A program made the position numbers and the translations under genes. A stretch of DNA of 18,483 nucleotides from an uncultured Faecalibacterium sp. (GTDB taxonomy: Bacteria > Bacillota > Clostridia > Oscillospirales > Ruminococcaceae). Location of the stretch: NCBI GenBank assembly GCA_900772565.1, contig CAAHET010000127.1, positions 1-18,483 of the forward strand. The letters run 5' to 3'. The notes under the pieces were generated by a model. It ran no database searches and was not told where the DNA came from. It saw only the letters and a program-made list of their open reading frames with translations. Positions 4,906-12,796 of this stretch are shown here, piece by piece (the first letter of the stretch is position 1; each line of letters starts with the position of its first letter).

Positions 4906-6858
4906 TTAACGCGCCTTTTTTCTGCGCCGGAGCTTGCGCACCAGCTTACGGAGCAGCAGCACAAGGCACACCACCAGCACAACGGCGGTGAGAATGATGC
5001 CAAGAAGGATAAAGGTAAAGCGGTTGGGTTTTTTCAGCAGCGCGGCAAGGCTGCGGCTGTCCTCCACCTTTTTGCGGTCGTGCAGGGTGCTGTAATAGTC
5101 CGGCACGTTGCCGATGCCGTCGCCGTCGGTGTCCTCGAACGACGCCATGTACCGCGCAATGGCGTCCCAGCCCTTCAGCTCTTTGCCATTTTCGGTAAGG
5201 ATCACATCCTCAAAATCTTCGATGGGTGTGCCGTCGGCGTACTTCGGCACGATGGACAGAATGCCGTAGGACATATCCGTCACGGCGCTCAGCATCTGCC
5301 CGCTGTAAAGGTCGGCCACGATGCGGTACAGCTTGTCGTCCTGCAGCTCCACGCGCTGCCCGTCCTTGACCAGATAGACATCCGTCACCTTGTTCAGCAG
5401 CAGGCGGTGGGGGTTGTAGGTAAAGTTCAGGCCGCTGCAATACAGCCGCGCGGTGGTCATGAAGTCCGACACGGAAGCGTCGATCTCGGCGGCGGTGCGC
5501 AGTTCCTTGCCGGTGAGATAGACCTCGATGAGGGGATAGCCCGGCACGCCGTCCGCGCCGATGCCCAGCGAGAAGGAGTTGAACACCTGCTCCACGGTGA
5601 TATCGCCCCGGGCGTAGGTGTCGCGCACAGTACCGCTGGGCACGACTGCCAGATCCACCGGCACGCCGTCATAGTCGGCGGCGTTTTCCACCGCGTACAC
5701 ATAGGCGTCCGCGATGATATCGCCCAGATTGTGCTCGGTGTGCACCTTGCCCAGATCCTTCAGGTCGGAGAAAACAACATCGTTTTCTGCCAGAACCTGA
5801 TCCTTGGTGTAGCCGAACTGCGCCAGATAATCCTCGTCCACCGTGTCCATAAAGCGGTCGATGACCTCTTGCGTTTCCGCATCGGCGGGGATGTCGGCGG
5901 TGATGGGGATCAGCTGGTAGTCGGTCACCTGCCAGCGTCCGTCCGCTTTTTGTGCCATGGTAAGGCTGCCCAGATTTTTGCCGTATTCGCCGCAGGAGAC
6001 CACATAGGTGTCCCCGTGCCGGATGGGTTCCCGGATGCGGCTGTGGGTGTGGCCGCTCAAAATAAGGTCAAGGTCAGGCACGCCCTTGGCAAGCAGTTCG
6101 TCCTCAGACTTTTTGGGGTCGTCCCAAGTGCCGCTGTGGGAAACGCAGACGATCATATCCACGTTTTCGTTCGCCTTGATCTCTGCCACAGTGGCCTTTA
6201 CCGCCTGTACCGGGTCCTTGAATTTCAGCTCGCAGGTGGGCGCGCAGGAGAGGGCATCCTTGCCGAAAACGCCCACCACGGCAATGCGCACATCACCCTT
6301 CTGCACCACGGTGTAGTCCTGCACACCGTAGGCGGCAAAGGCGTCCTTGAGCAGCTGCTGTCCCTCGGTAAGACCGGCGCTTTCCATGGCGTCCCAGTCC
6401 ACATTGCAGACCACGATGGCCGGGACGGCATCGCCGGAGGTGCGGGCGCTGGTAAGCATATTGGCAAGACCCTTGGAGCGGTAGTCGAACTCGTGGTTGC
6501 CGAAGGTGGTCACATCGTAGCCCATGTAGCCCAGCATCCGCAGCTCTGCGGCCTGCGTTTCAAACACCGTCTGGATCAGGGTGCCCATGGAAAAGTCACC
6601 GCCGTCGATCACAAGGGTGTCCGGGTCTTTGGCGCGCTGCGCCTTGATGAGGGTGTTGGCACGGGCAAAGCCGCCGATGTCTGTTTCCTCGTCCTCCACC
6701 ACGGTGGTAAAGGTGTTCAGGTGGGAGTGGGTGTCGTGGCTGAACAGGATATCCAGCGTTTTGCCCGTCTCCGGTGCCTGCCCATAGGCGGCGGGAATGC
6801 CCAGCAGCACTGAAAAAAGCAGCAGCACAGCCGCCGTCATGGCGAAAAGTTTTTTCAT
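4906..6858 (-). CDS. Surface-anchored 5'-nucleotidase / cyclic-nucleotide phosphodiesterase (UshA-like)
   Basis: This 650-residue protein is predicted to remove phosphate from nucleotides outside the cell for nucleoside and phosphate recovery. Residues 1-26 form a Sec signal peptide ending near AAYG-Q. The calcineurin-like metallophosphatase domain carries all the usual metal ligands: DTH at 42-44, GGD to 88, GNHE around 120-123, SH at 240-241 and GHTH at 269-272. The 5'-nucleotidase C-terminal domain follows (LGDIIADAYVYA region). Near the end, DTDGDGIGNVPD (576-587) resembles a dockerin or thrombospondin-3 type calcium loop. A transmembrane helix (about 614-637) and an Arg/Lys-rich tail then anchor it in the membrane. 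The start is set by AAAGGAG eight to ten bases upstream. The exact substrate (5'-NMP, 2',3'-cNMP or UDP-sugar) cannot be decided from sequence. Confidence 0.93.
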   Translation of the reverse strand: MKKLFAMTAAVLLLFSVLLGIPAAYGQAPETGKTLDILFSHDTHSHLNTFTTVVEDEETDIGGFARANTLIKAQRAKDPDTLVIDGGDFSMGTLIQTVFETQAAELRMLGYMGYDVTTFGNHEFDYRSKGLANMLTSARTSGDAVPAIVVCNVDWDAMESAGLTEGQQLLKDAFAAYGVQDYTVVQKGDVRIAVVGVFGKDALSCAPTCELKFKDPVQAVKATVAEIKANENVDMIVCVSHSGTWDDPKKSEDELLAKGVPDLDLILSGHTHSRIREPIRHGDTYVVSCGEYGKNLGSLTMAQKADGRWQVTDYQLIPITADIPADAETQEVIDRFMDTVDEDYLAQFGYTKDQVLAENDVVFSDLKDLGKVHTEHNLGDIIADAYVYAVENAADYDGVPVDLAVVPSGTVRDTYARGDITVEQVFNSFSLGIGADGVPGYPLIEVYLTGKELRTAAEIDASVSDFMTTARLYCSGLNFTYNPHRLLLNKVTDVYLVKDGQRVELQDDKLYRIVADLYSGQMLSAVTDMSYGILSIVPKYADGTPIEDFEDVILTENGKELKGWDAIARYMASFEDTDGDGIGNVPDYYSTLHDRKKVEDSRSLAALLKKPNRFTFILLGIILTAVVLVVCLVLLLRKLVRKLRRRKKAR

Positions 6859-7179
6859 GGCGTGTTCTCCTTTGTTGCGTCCTTATTTTTTCGGCTCAGC
6901 CGAATTTTTACAGCATCAGAAAAGTAATACCACTCTATAAAAGTCAACCATCCGTCCGTTATTTTAGCATAAATGCACAAAATAAACAAGACAGCAGTTG
7001 CCTTTTTGCGGTGATATGCAACGCCTTTGGAGAATCAGCCTTTTTTACTTCTATGAAAAAAGGGACAGCGAACCGCCCACAGACGCTCCGTTGTCCCGAA
7101 AGATAAATATTTTTTGCATCATGCGCAAAGCAACACTGTTGCCGTCGCATTAAAAAGTTGAATTACGATAAAATCGTAT
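6859..7179. other. Gene-free stretch between nucleotidase and pullulanase genes
   Basis: This 321-bp AT-richer region has no credible gene. It holds the nucleotidase leader with the palindrome TTCGGCTCAGCCGAA (6890-6904) and a possible minus-strand extended -10 TGG-TATTAC (hexamer 6929-6924). A TTGACT at 6947-6942 is only 12 bases from that -10, so the promoter is uncertain. The rest holds the pullulanase terminator at 7056-7097. Confidence 0.6.
7056..7097 (-). terminator. Probable terminator of the pullulanase gene
   Basis: On the minus strand GGGACA (7097-7092) pairs with TGTCCC (7067-7062), with further partial pairing inside. It is followed by six Ts (7061-7056). It lies about 80 bases beyond the pullulanase stop codon. 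Confidence 0.65.
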
Positions 7180-9135
7180 TTACACCGCACCAAAAATAGT
7201 CGCGCTGTACGGCGCAAGGGCAGCCTTGCCGGTAAAAACGCGGCTGGAGCCGCGCCACAAGCTGGAAGAGGTGCCATCGCTCAGCAGCTTCCACTGCCCG
7301 GCGGGCAGGGAAACGGTGCGGGATGCGTCGGTAGGGTTATAAAAGACGCACAGGGCACTCCATGCCGCGCCGTCTCCCCAGACAGCGGGCAGCGTCCAGC
7401 CCACCAGCGGCTGCTCCAACGCAAAGAACTGCAAAGCCTCCGGGGCGTGGCGGTCGGTGCTGCCTAAGCGGGGAAAGGCCGCCCGCAGCGCCAGAAGCCC
7501 CCGGTAGTAGTCCACAAGAGCATGGTACTGCTCGGCACGGTTCCAGTCCAGCCGGTTCAGGGTGGGAGAGGAGCGGTAGCTGTTCCCTACCCCCTTTTTG
7601 GTGCGGGCGAACTCCTCGCCCGCCTGCATGAAGGGCAGACCGAAGCTGGTCAGGTAGATGCCCGCCGCCAGCCGGTTCTGCGCCAGCGCCACGGTGTCCC
7701 GGGCGGTGAACTCCGGTTTTTCGTAGCGGACGCAGAGCAGCTTGTCCCACAGGGTAAAGTTGTCGTGGGCGGAAACATAGCTCACGATTTGGCTGGGCGC
7801 GTGGGGCGGCAGACGGTCGCTGCGGCACCATGCCGCCACCGCCGCACCGATATCCCAGAAGCTGCCGGGCTTGCCCTCCACATAGCCCGGCTCCCGGGCA
7901 TCGAAGCAGCCGCCCTTGATAGCGTCCCGGGTGTCGTCGCAGAAGATGCCCACCCGCTCGTTGAGCATGGCAAGGTTGGCTTTGTTGGCTTCGTACCGAT
8001 GCAGCTGGCTGGCACCGCCCTGCCACGGCTCGCCGTACAGCAGGATGTCCCGCCCACCGGGCAGGGCATCCAGCGCAGCACGCACCGCATTGATGCTCTC
8101 GGCATCGTACAGGCCCATCAGGTCGAACCGGAAACCGTCAATATGGTACTCCTTCGCCCAGTAGAGGATGGAGTCGATGAGGTAGCGCCGCGCCATGGGG
8201 CGCTCGCTGGCAAACTCGTTGCCGCAGCCGCTGCCGTTGGAAAAGCTGCCGTCCGCATTCTGCCGGAAAAAGTAGTAAGGCACGGTGCTGTTGAAGGGGT
8301 TCTCGGTGCGGTAGGTGTGGTTGTACACCACGTCCATCACCACCCCGATGCCCGCTGCGTGGAGGGCGGCGATCATCTCCCGGCACTCCCGGATGCGCAC
8401 CTCGCCCCGGGTGGGGTCGGTGGAGTAGCTGCCCTCCGGCACGTTGAAGTTGGTGGGGTCGTAGCCCCAGTTATACTGCCGCAGCAAAGGCTTTGCCTCG
8501 TCCACGCTGCCAAAATCGAAAATGGGCATCAGCTGGACGTATTTTACCCCCAGCCGCTTGAGGTAGTTCAGGCAGGTGGGGTGGATGCCGTCGCCGTGCA
8601 ATGTGGTGCCCTGCTGGGTAAAGGCCATATATTTGCCACGCCACGCCGGGCGTACCCCGCTGGCGGCATCCTGCGAGAAGTCCCGCACGCTTACCTCCCA
8701 CACGGCACGCTGCGCTGGGGGGATGCTGGGGCGCGCATCCCGCTCCCATCCGGAGGGCGCGGTGCGGGCAAGATCCACGATCATGCTGCGGACGCCGTTC
8801 ACCCCCGCCGCCCGGGCGTAGGGGTCGCCGGTCTCGCGGGTGATGCCGTTTACGGTGACGGCAAAGGTGTAGTAGCGGCCGTGCTGCTCCCCGGGCAGCC
8901 AGATGCTCCATACGCCCTGTGCGCCGCGCACAAGGGGCTTTGTGCTCAGCACAGCACCGCCGTCTCCCTTATGGTATAAGGTCACGGTGACTGCTTCGGC
9001 GGTGGGTGCCCACAGGCGCAGGCAGGTGCCGCCGGGGGTGTAGTCCGGGCCAAGGGGGCCGGTGTAGTAGTTTTCGCGGTGGAAGGGTTCGTTTTCAAAC
9101 AGTGTTTTCCACTGGGCAGGCGTTTTTGCGGCCAT
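7180..9135 (-). CDS. pulA: Type I pullulanase (GH13, CBM48), cytoplasmic
   Basis: This 651-residue enzyme cleaves alpha-1,6 branches in pullulan, limit dextrins or glycogen. An N-terminal CBM48-like beta-sandwich (about residues 25-120, LRLWAPTAEAVTV) precedes the GH13 barrel. YNWGYDP (221-227) is the type I pullulanase signature. The four GH13 regions are present: DVVYNH, GFRFDLMG with nucleophile Asp338, YGEPW with acid/base Glu369, and SAHDN with Asp458. There is no signal peptide, so it acts inside the cell on imported oligosaccharides or glycogen. The start at 9135 is preferred because AAAAAGGA lies upstream at a usable distance. The ATG at 9147, which would add four residues, directly abuts that site. 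It is transcribed divergently from the AAA ATPase gene with separate promoters. Confidence 0.95.
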   Translation of the reverse strand: MAAKTPAQWKTLFENEPFHRENYYTGPLGPDYTPGGTCLRLWAPTAEAVTVTLYHKGDGGAVLSTKPLVRGAQGVWSIWLPGEQHGRYYTFAVTVNGITRETGDPYARAAGVNGVRSMIVDLARTAPSGWERDARPSIPPAQRAVWEVSVRDFSQDAASGVRPAWRGKYMAFTQQGTTLHGDGIHPTCLNYLKRLGVKYVQLMPIFDFGSVDEAKPLLRQYNWGYDPTNFNVPEGSYSTDPTRGEVRIRECREMIAALHAAGIGVVMDVVYNHTYRTENPFNSTVPYYFFRQNADGSFSNGSGCGNEFASERPMARRYLIDSILYWAKEYHIDGFRFDLMGLYDAESINAVRAALDALPGGRDILLYGEPWQGGASQLHRYEANKANLAMLNERVGIFCDDTRDAIKGGCFDAREPGYVEGKPGSFWDIGAAVAAWCRSDRLPPHAPSQIVSYVSAHDNFTLWDKLLCVRYEKPEFTARDTVALAQNRLAAGIYLTSFGLPFMQAGEEFARTKKGVGNSYRSSPTLNRLDWNRAEQYHALVDYYRGLLALRAAFPRLGSTDRHAPEALQFFALEQPLVGWTLPAVWGDGAAWSALCVFYNPTDASRTVSLPAGQWKLLSDGTSSSLWRGSSRVFTGKAALAPYSATIFGAV

Positions 9136-9173
9136 GGTCAGCTTCATTCCTTTTTATAAGATTCATTATATTC

Positions 9174-9202
9174 AGTGTATCGGACAACGCGCTTTTTTTC
9201 AA
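9174..9202 (-). promoter_or_regulatory. Promoter of the pullulanase gene
   Basis: On the minus strand there is a -35 TTGAAA (9202-9197), a 17-base spacer and a -10 TACACT (9179-9174). A consensus TATAAT also occurs a few bases downstream but lacks a matching -35. Confidence 0.55.
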
Positions 9203-9213
9203 GAGGGAATCCC

Positions 9214-9242
9214 TTGCAAAATGCCGCGCAGTTCACTATACT
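9214..9242 (+). promoter_or_regulatory. Promoter of the AAA ATPase gene
   Basis: A -35 TTGCAA (9214-9219), an exact 17-base spacer and a -10 TATACT (9237-9242) form the promoter. The predicted start near 9249 gives a leader of about 24 bases. This supports translation from 9273 and excludes the far upstream in-frame extension. Confidence 0.8.
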
Positions 9243-9272
9243 GAAAGAAAAACACCGATGGAGGGCAGCACC

Positions 9273-11324
9273 ATGGCATATACCGATGATTGGGAAAGCT
9301 TGATGAACGGCGTGTTCGGCGCGGGCGGCAAACTGAAGTTCGGCGGCGCACAGCCGCAGCCGGAAAAGCCGCAGCCCGAAAAACCGGCGGGCAGCGGCCT
9401 GCCGGATCTGAACGCGGCGCTGCTGGAGCAGCAAAAGCAGCTGGACGAATTGCTGAAGCAGCAGAACGCCCGGCTGAAGGCGCAGGATGCCGGGGTGCAG
9501 ACGGCGCTGGAGGACAGCCGCCGGATGCTGCGGGACATGGAAGCAGACGGCTTGCTTGCAAAGGGCACGGCGGACACAAAGCCGGAGCAGCTGGGCAGCT
9601 TTGAGGGGCTTGCCGCTGAGGTGAAAAAGACCGTCCTCGGGCAGGATGCCTTTGTGGACAGCGTGGTGCGGGCAATGCGCCGCCCCTTTGTGCTGGGCAC
9701 CGAGGGCACAGCCGCCCGCAACGTGATCCTGCTGTGGGGCGCACCGGGCACGGGGCGGCACTTTGCGCTGGCAGAGACTGCCCGCATCATGGCGGCGCGG
9801 GGGCTTTTGCAGAGCGACCGGATGGCTGTGATGGACCTTGCGCTCTACCCCGACCCCGGCGCGGAAAAGCTGTTTTTGCAGGACCTTTACGCCGCCCTGC
9901 ACGCCCCGGGCGAGATCGTGGTGTTCGAGCACTACGAGAGCTGCCACCCCGGCTTTCTGCGCATCCTCTCCGACCTCGCGGTCAAGGGCAGTGCACCTTT
10001 GTCCAGCCGGTATCTGGTCAACAAGGAGGGCATTCTGGTGGAAGCCGGCACGGCGCTTGCCCCCGGCGCAGTGAGCCGCATCGACCCCTGCGGCAAGTAC
10101 CTGATCTTTTTCTCCCGCAAGGGGCGGGAGGCGCTGGCGGATAAGTTAGGCGCGTCCTTTGTGGCGGCGGTAGGGGATGTGTGCCAGACTGCCCCCTTTA
10201 CCCCGGAAGCGCTGGCAGCGCTGGCGGCACAGCAGCTGAACGCGCTGGCGCAGCGGGTGAACAGCCGTCTGGGGCTGACCCTCGCCGCCGGGGTGGATGT
10301 GCGGGACTATGTGGCGGCGCAGTGCTCCAAGGAAAAGGGCGCAGAGGGGTTGGCAGACTGTTGCGAGCGCATCTTCCGCGCCCTGAGCGAGTATTGTTTG
10401 CAGACCGATGCAAAGCTGTCCGGCACGGTGGCGCTGACCGCCGCGCCCGAAGGGCTGCAATTTGCGCTGAACGGTGCCGCTCCGGCAGACCTGTTCAGCC
10501 TGCTTCCGGCGGCCTACACCGGCGCAGTAGAGCAGATCCGCGCCGAGCTGGATGCGCTGGTGGGGCTTGCCCCGGTCAAGGAGTATGTGTTCGGTCTGGC
10601 AGACAATTTACAGGTGCAGCAGCGCCGCGCGGCGGCGGGCTTCAAGACCGCAAGCCTGTCCATGCACATGATCTTTACCGGCAACCCCGGCACCGGCAAG
10701 ACCACCATTGCCCGGCTGGTGGCAAAGTACCTCAAGGCCATCGGTGCGCTCAAGGGCGGGCAGCTGGTGGAGGTGACCCGCGCCGACCTTGTGGGGCGCT
10801 ACACCGGCCACACCGCCCCGCTGACCAACAGCGTCATCGAGAGCGCACTGGGGGGCGTTTTGTTCATTGACGAAGCGTACAGTCTGTACCGCGGCGAGCA
10901 GGACAGCTTTGGGCTGGAAGCCATCGACACCCTTGTAAAGGGCATGGAGGATCACCGGGACGAGCTGGTGGTCATCCTTGCGGGCTACACCAAGGAGATG
11001 GAGGTGTTCCTCACTGCCAACAGCGGCCTTGCCAGCCGCTTCCCCAATAAGATTGAATTCCCGGACTACACCGCGGACGAGCTGCTGGACATCACCGCCG
11101 TGCTGGCCAAGGGCAAGGGCTACCGCCTTGCCGAGGGCTGCACCTTCCCGCTGCTGGGGTACTACAAGCGCCGTCAGGCGCTGGACAGCCGTACCGCCGG
11201 CAATGGCCGTCTGGCGCGCAACACGCTGGAAAAGGCCATCTTCAACCAGAGCCGCCGCCTTGTGGCGGAGCCAGCCGCAGAGCTTGACCTCATCCAGCCC
11301 AGCGATCTGGAAGTGAATGAGTAA
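9273..11324 (+). CDS. Two-module AAA ATPase: degenerate ClpB-like module plus CbbX/SpoVK-type module
   Basis: This is a 683-residue protein. Residues 20-45 are low-complexity (PQPEKPQPEKPAG). Residues 46-95 are a Gln/Lys/Leu-rich probable coiled coil. Residues about 105-390 look like a ClpA/B-type AAA fold, but its P-loop reads GAPGTGRH (156-163) with no Walker lysine, and the Walker B-like strand is EIVVFEHYES. This module is probably not an ATPase. Residues about 425-683 are an intact CbbX/CfxQ/SpoVK module: Walker A GNPGTGKT (470-477), Walker B VLFIDEA (529-535), sensor strand VVILAGYT and arginine finger SRF (589). The GGAGGG site at 9260-9265, seven bases before the ATG, sets the start. 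Family members remodel protein complexes; the client here is unknown. It is monocistronic and divergent from the pullulanase gene. Confidence 0.88.
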   Translation: MAYTDDWESLMNGVFGAGGKLKFGGAQPQPEKPQPEKPAGSGLPDLNAALLEQQKQLDELLKQQNARLKAQDAGVQTALEDSRRMLRDMEADGLLAKGTADTKPEQLGSFEGLAAEVKKTVLGQDAFVDSVVRAMRRPFVLGTEGTAARNVILLWGAPGTGRHFALAETARIMAARGLLQSDRMAVMDLALYPDPGAEKLFLQDLYAALHAPGEIVVFEHYESCHPGFLRILSDLAVKGSAPLSSRYLVNKEGILVEAGTALAPGAVSRIDPCGKYLIFFSRKGREALADKLGASFVAAVGDVCQTAPFTPEALAALAAQQLNALAQRVNSRLGLTLAAGVDVRDYVAAQCSKEKGAEGLADCCERIFRALSEYCLQTDAKLSGTVALTAAPEGLQFALNGAAPADLFSLLPAAYTGAVEQIRAELDALVGLAPVKEYVFGLADNLQVQQRRAAAGFKTASLSMHMIFTGNPGTGKTTIARLVAKYLKAIGALKGGQLVEVTRADLVGRYTGHTAPLTNSVIESALGGVLFIDEAYSLYRGEQDSFGLEAIDTLVKGMEDHRDELVVILAGYTKEMEVFLTANSGLASRFPNKIEFPDYTADELLDITAVLAKGKGYRLAEGCTFPLLGYYKRRQALDSRTAGNGRLARNTLEKAIFNQSRRLVAEPAAELDLIQPSDLEVNE

Positions 11325-11389
11325 AATTTCTTATCCATTGTCGTCGGATTTTATAAAAGCAGCTGGAAATCTCTGTCTGTTTTTTCCAA

Positions 11390-11419
11390 TTGCGCTCCTC
11401 CCGTTCGGCATGATATAAT
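11390..11419 (+). promoter_or_regulatory. Extended -10 promoter of the Ntn hydrolase gene
   Basis: The -10 TATAAT (11414-11419) is preceded by TGA, giving an extended -10. The -35 is weak (TTGCGC, 11390-11395, 18-base spacer). AAAGGAGGG follows at 11426-11434, just before the ATG. Confidence 0.65.
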
Positions 11420-11440
11420 CAAACCAAAGGAGGGATCTGC

Positions 11441-12553
11441 ATGAAAAAAATCTTCAAGGGCATTTTGCTGACGCTTCTGGTTCTGGTACTCGTTGCGGTC
11501 TTCGGCTTTGCGGCATTTTATTTTTCCCGCATCCGCACCATCCAGAGCCTGAAAAAAGTGACCGACTACGAAGACTACAACCTTTACCGGATGGACGTCC
11601 GGTATTCATACGACCTCGACCGCCTCATTTCCTATGGCATCTCCAGCAATCAGGACATGCTGGACGCCATCCTGAAGGAGTCCATCCCGCTTCTGCCCAT
11701 CCACATGAAGGCTCCGAATTACGGATGTAGCGCCTTCAGCATTGCGGACAGCAGCCAGAATATCCTGATGGGGCGGAACTACGATTTCAAGATCGACACC
11801 TCTTCGCTTCTGGTCCACTGCACCCCAAAAGACGGCTATGAGTCGGTGGCCTTTGCCGCCCTGAGCAACATTTCGGCCAATCAGCCAGATGCCAGTCTGA
11901 CCAAGAAGATCGCCACGCTGACGGCTCCGTTCATCTGTCTGGACGGCATGAACGAAAAGGGCGTTTCCATCGCTGTGCTGACGTTGGACAGTGAGCCGAC
12001 CGTCCAGCAGACCGGCAAACAAACCATCTTTACGACGCTGGCTATTCGTCTGGTGCTGGATCGTGCGGCTACCACACAGGAAGCCGTAGACCTGCTGGAC
12101 AGCTACGACATGTTCGCCACCAGCGGTCGGGACTACCATTTTTATATCACGGATGCGAGCGGCGATGGACGTGTCGTGGAATATGACTGCGACGACCCCG
12201 CCCGCCCCCTTGTAGCGACCCCCATCCGCGCCATTACGAATTTCTATGGCCTGTATGCAGACCGCGTTCTGCCCAACCAGAGAAACGGTATCTACGGCCA
12301 CGGTCGGGAGCGCTATGACAGCATCGAAGCCGTTCTGAACGAGACGGACACCTACACCGTAGACACCGCATGGAACGCCCTGAAGGCTTCGGCACAGAAC
12401 CCCAACCCCAACGATGTGACCAGCAACACCCAATGGTCGCTCGTTTACAACGATACCCAGCGCACCACGCAGTTTGTTCTTCGGCGGGACTGGGACAACC
12501 TCGTTCTCTATGACCTCAACACCAATACCGTGACTCTCCGCCCGGAGAGCTGA
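11441..12553 (+). CDS. Membrane-anchored linear amide C-N hydrolase (choloylglycine hydrolase/penicillin V acylase superfamily)
   Basis: This 370-residue protein has an N-terminal transmembrane helix (about residues 7-28), so the catalytic part is outside the cell. The Ntn-hydrolase core fits the superfamily. The nucleophile Cys96 is in NYGCSAF, and Arg112 and Asp115 in GRNYDF lie 16 and 19 residues later. That is the same spacing as Cys2, Arg18 and Asp21 of bile salt hydrolases. Asn171 (GMNEKGVSIAVL) and Asn267 (AITNF) match the later conserved asparagines. Such enzymes become active when a preceding peptide is removed so that Cys becomes N-terminal. Here about 95 residues, including the anchor, precede Cys96, so self-cleavage would release it from the anchor, unless the enzyme acts as a C45-type acyltransferase. 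The substrate (bile salt, N-acyl amide, penicillin or acyl-homoserine lactone) cannot be told from sequence. Confidence 0.85.
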   Translation: MKKIFKGILLTLLVLVLVAVFGFAAFYFSRIRTIQSLKKVTDYEDYNLYRMDVRYSYDLDRLISYGISSNQDMLDAILKESIPLLPIHMKAPNYGCSAFSIADSSQNILMGRNYDFKIDTSSLLVHCTPKDGYESVAFAALSNISANQPDASLTKKIATLTAPFICLDGMNEKGVSIAVLTLDSEPTVQQTGKQTIFTTLAIRLVLDRAATTQEAVDLLDSYDMFATSGRDYHFYITDASGDGRVVEYDCDDPARPLVATPIRAITNFYGLYADRVLPNQRNGIYGHGRERYDSIEAVLNETDTYTVDTAWNALKASAQNPNPNDVTSNTQWSLVYNDTQRTTQFVLRRDWDNLVLYDLNTNTVTLRPES

Positions 12554-12569
12554 ATCCATCGCAGCAAAA

Positions 12570-12605
12570 GGGGCTGTTGCACATGCGACAGCCTCTATTT
12601 TTGTA
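12570..12605 (+). terminator. Probable terminator of the Ntn hydrolase gene (inside the palindrome)
   Basis: GGGGCTGT (12570-12577) pairs with ACAGCCTC (12588-12595, one mismatch) around a short loop and is followed by TATTTTTG. It lies 17 bases after the stop codon, within the left end of the 227-bp palindrome. Confidence 0.65.
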
Positions 12606-12645
12606 CGAATAGGCGTAAGAATCAAACAGCATCAATACCCAAAAC

Positions 12646-12715
12646 AAAAGCATGTGCAACAAATTTTCTCGAAAATCAGGAATTTTCGATGGATTTGTGA
12701 TGCACATGCTTTTTT
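12646..12715. terminator. Large central hairpin, possible bidirectional terminator
   Basis: A 13-bp perfect stem (AAAAGCATGTGCA and its complement) with inner stems ACAAAT/ATTTGT and CGAAAAT/ATTTTCG ends in a run of six Ts on the plus strand. On the minus strand it is followed by TTTTG. It could back-stop transcription from both convergent neighbours. Confidence 0.55.
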
Positions 12716-12796
12716 GAATTGTTTGATTATACGTTTGATTTTGAAAATAACTGCTGCACTTTCGGCTAAAACGATGTGCAACAGCCCCTTTTACAG

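Larger units (their letters stand above)
12566..12792. repeat. 227-bp nested palindrome with 19-bp terminal inverted repeats (MITE-like)
   Basis: Perfect terminal repeats AAAAGGGGCTGTTGCACAT (12566-12584) and their complement (12774-12792) enclose further matched arms. These are AATCAAACA (12620-12628) with TGTTTGATT (12720-12728), AAAAGCATGTGCA (12646-12658) with its complement (12701-12713), ACAAAT with ATTTGT, and CGAAAAT (12670) with ATTTTCG (12682-12688). Most arm pairs, including the termini, centre on about 12679. It lies between convergent genes, 12 bases after one stop codon and 4 bases from the other. No clear target-site duplication and no coding capacity were seen. Confidence 0.85.

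Noticed and set aside
4867..6813. A 648-codon open frame on the plus strand opposite the nucleotidase
   Set aside because: The minus-strand gene has a signal peptide, all metal-binding motifs and a good ribosome binding site. The plus frame is compositionally a shadow and crosses the nucleotidase terminator.
7522..8979. A 485-codon open frame on the plus strand opposite the pullulanase
   Set aside because: It has no known motif. The pullulanase on the other strand has every GH13 signature.
9006..9272. An 89-codon N-terminal extension of the AAA ATPase
   Set aside because: It overlaps the pullulanase gene on the other strand and would cross the AAA promoter at 9214-9242. The ribosome binding site supports 9273.
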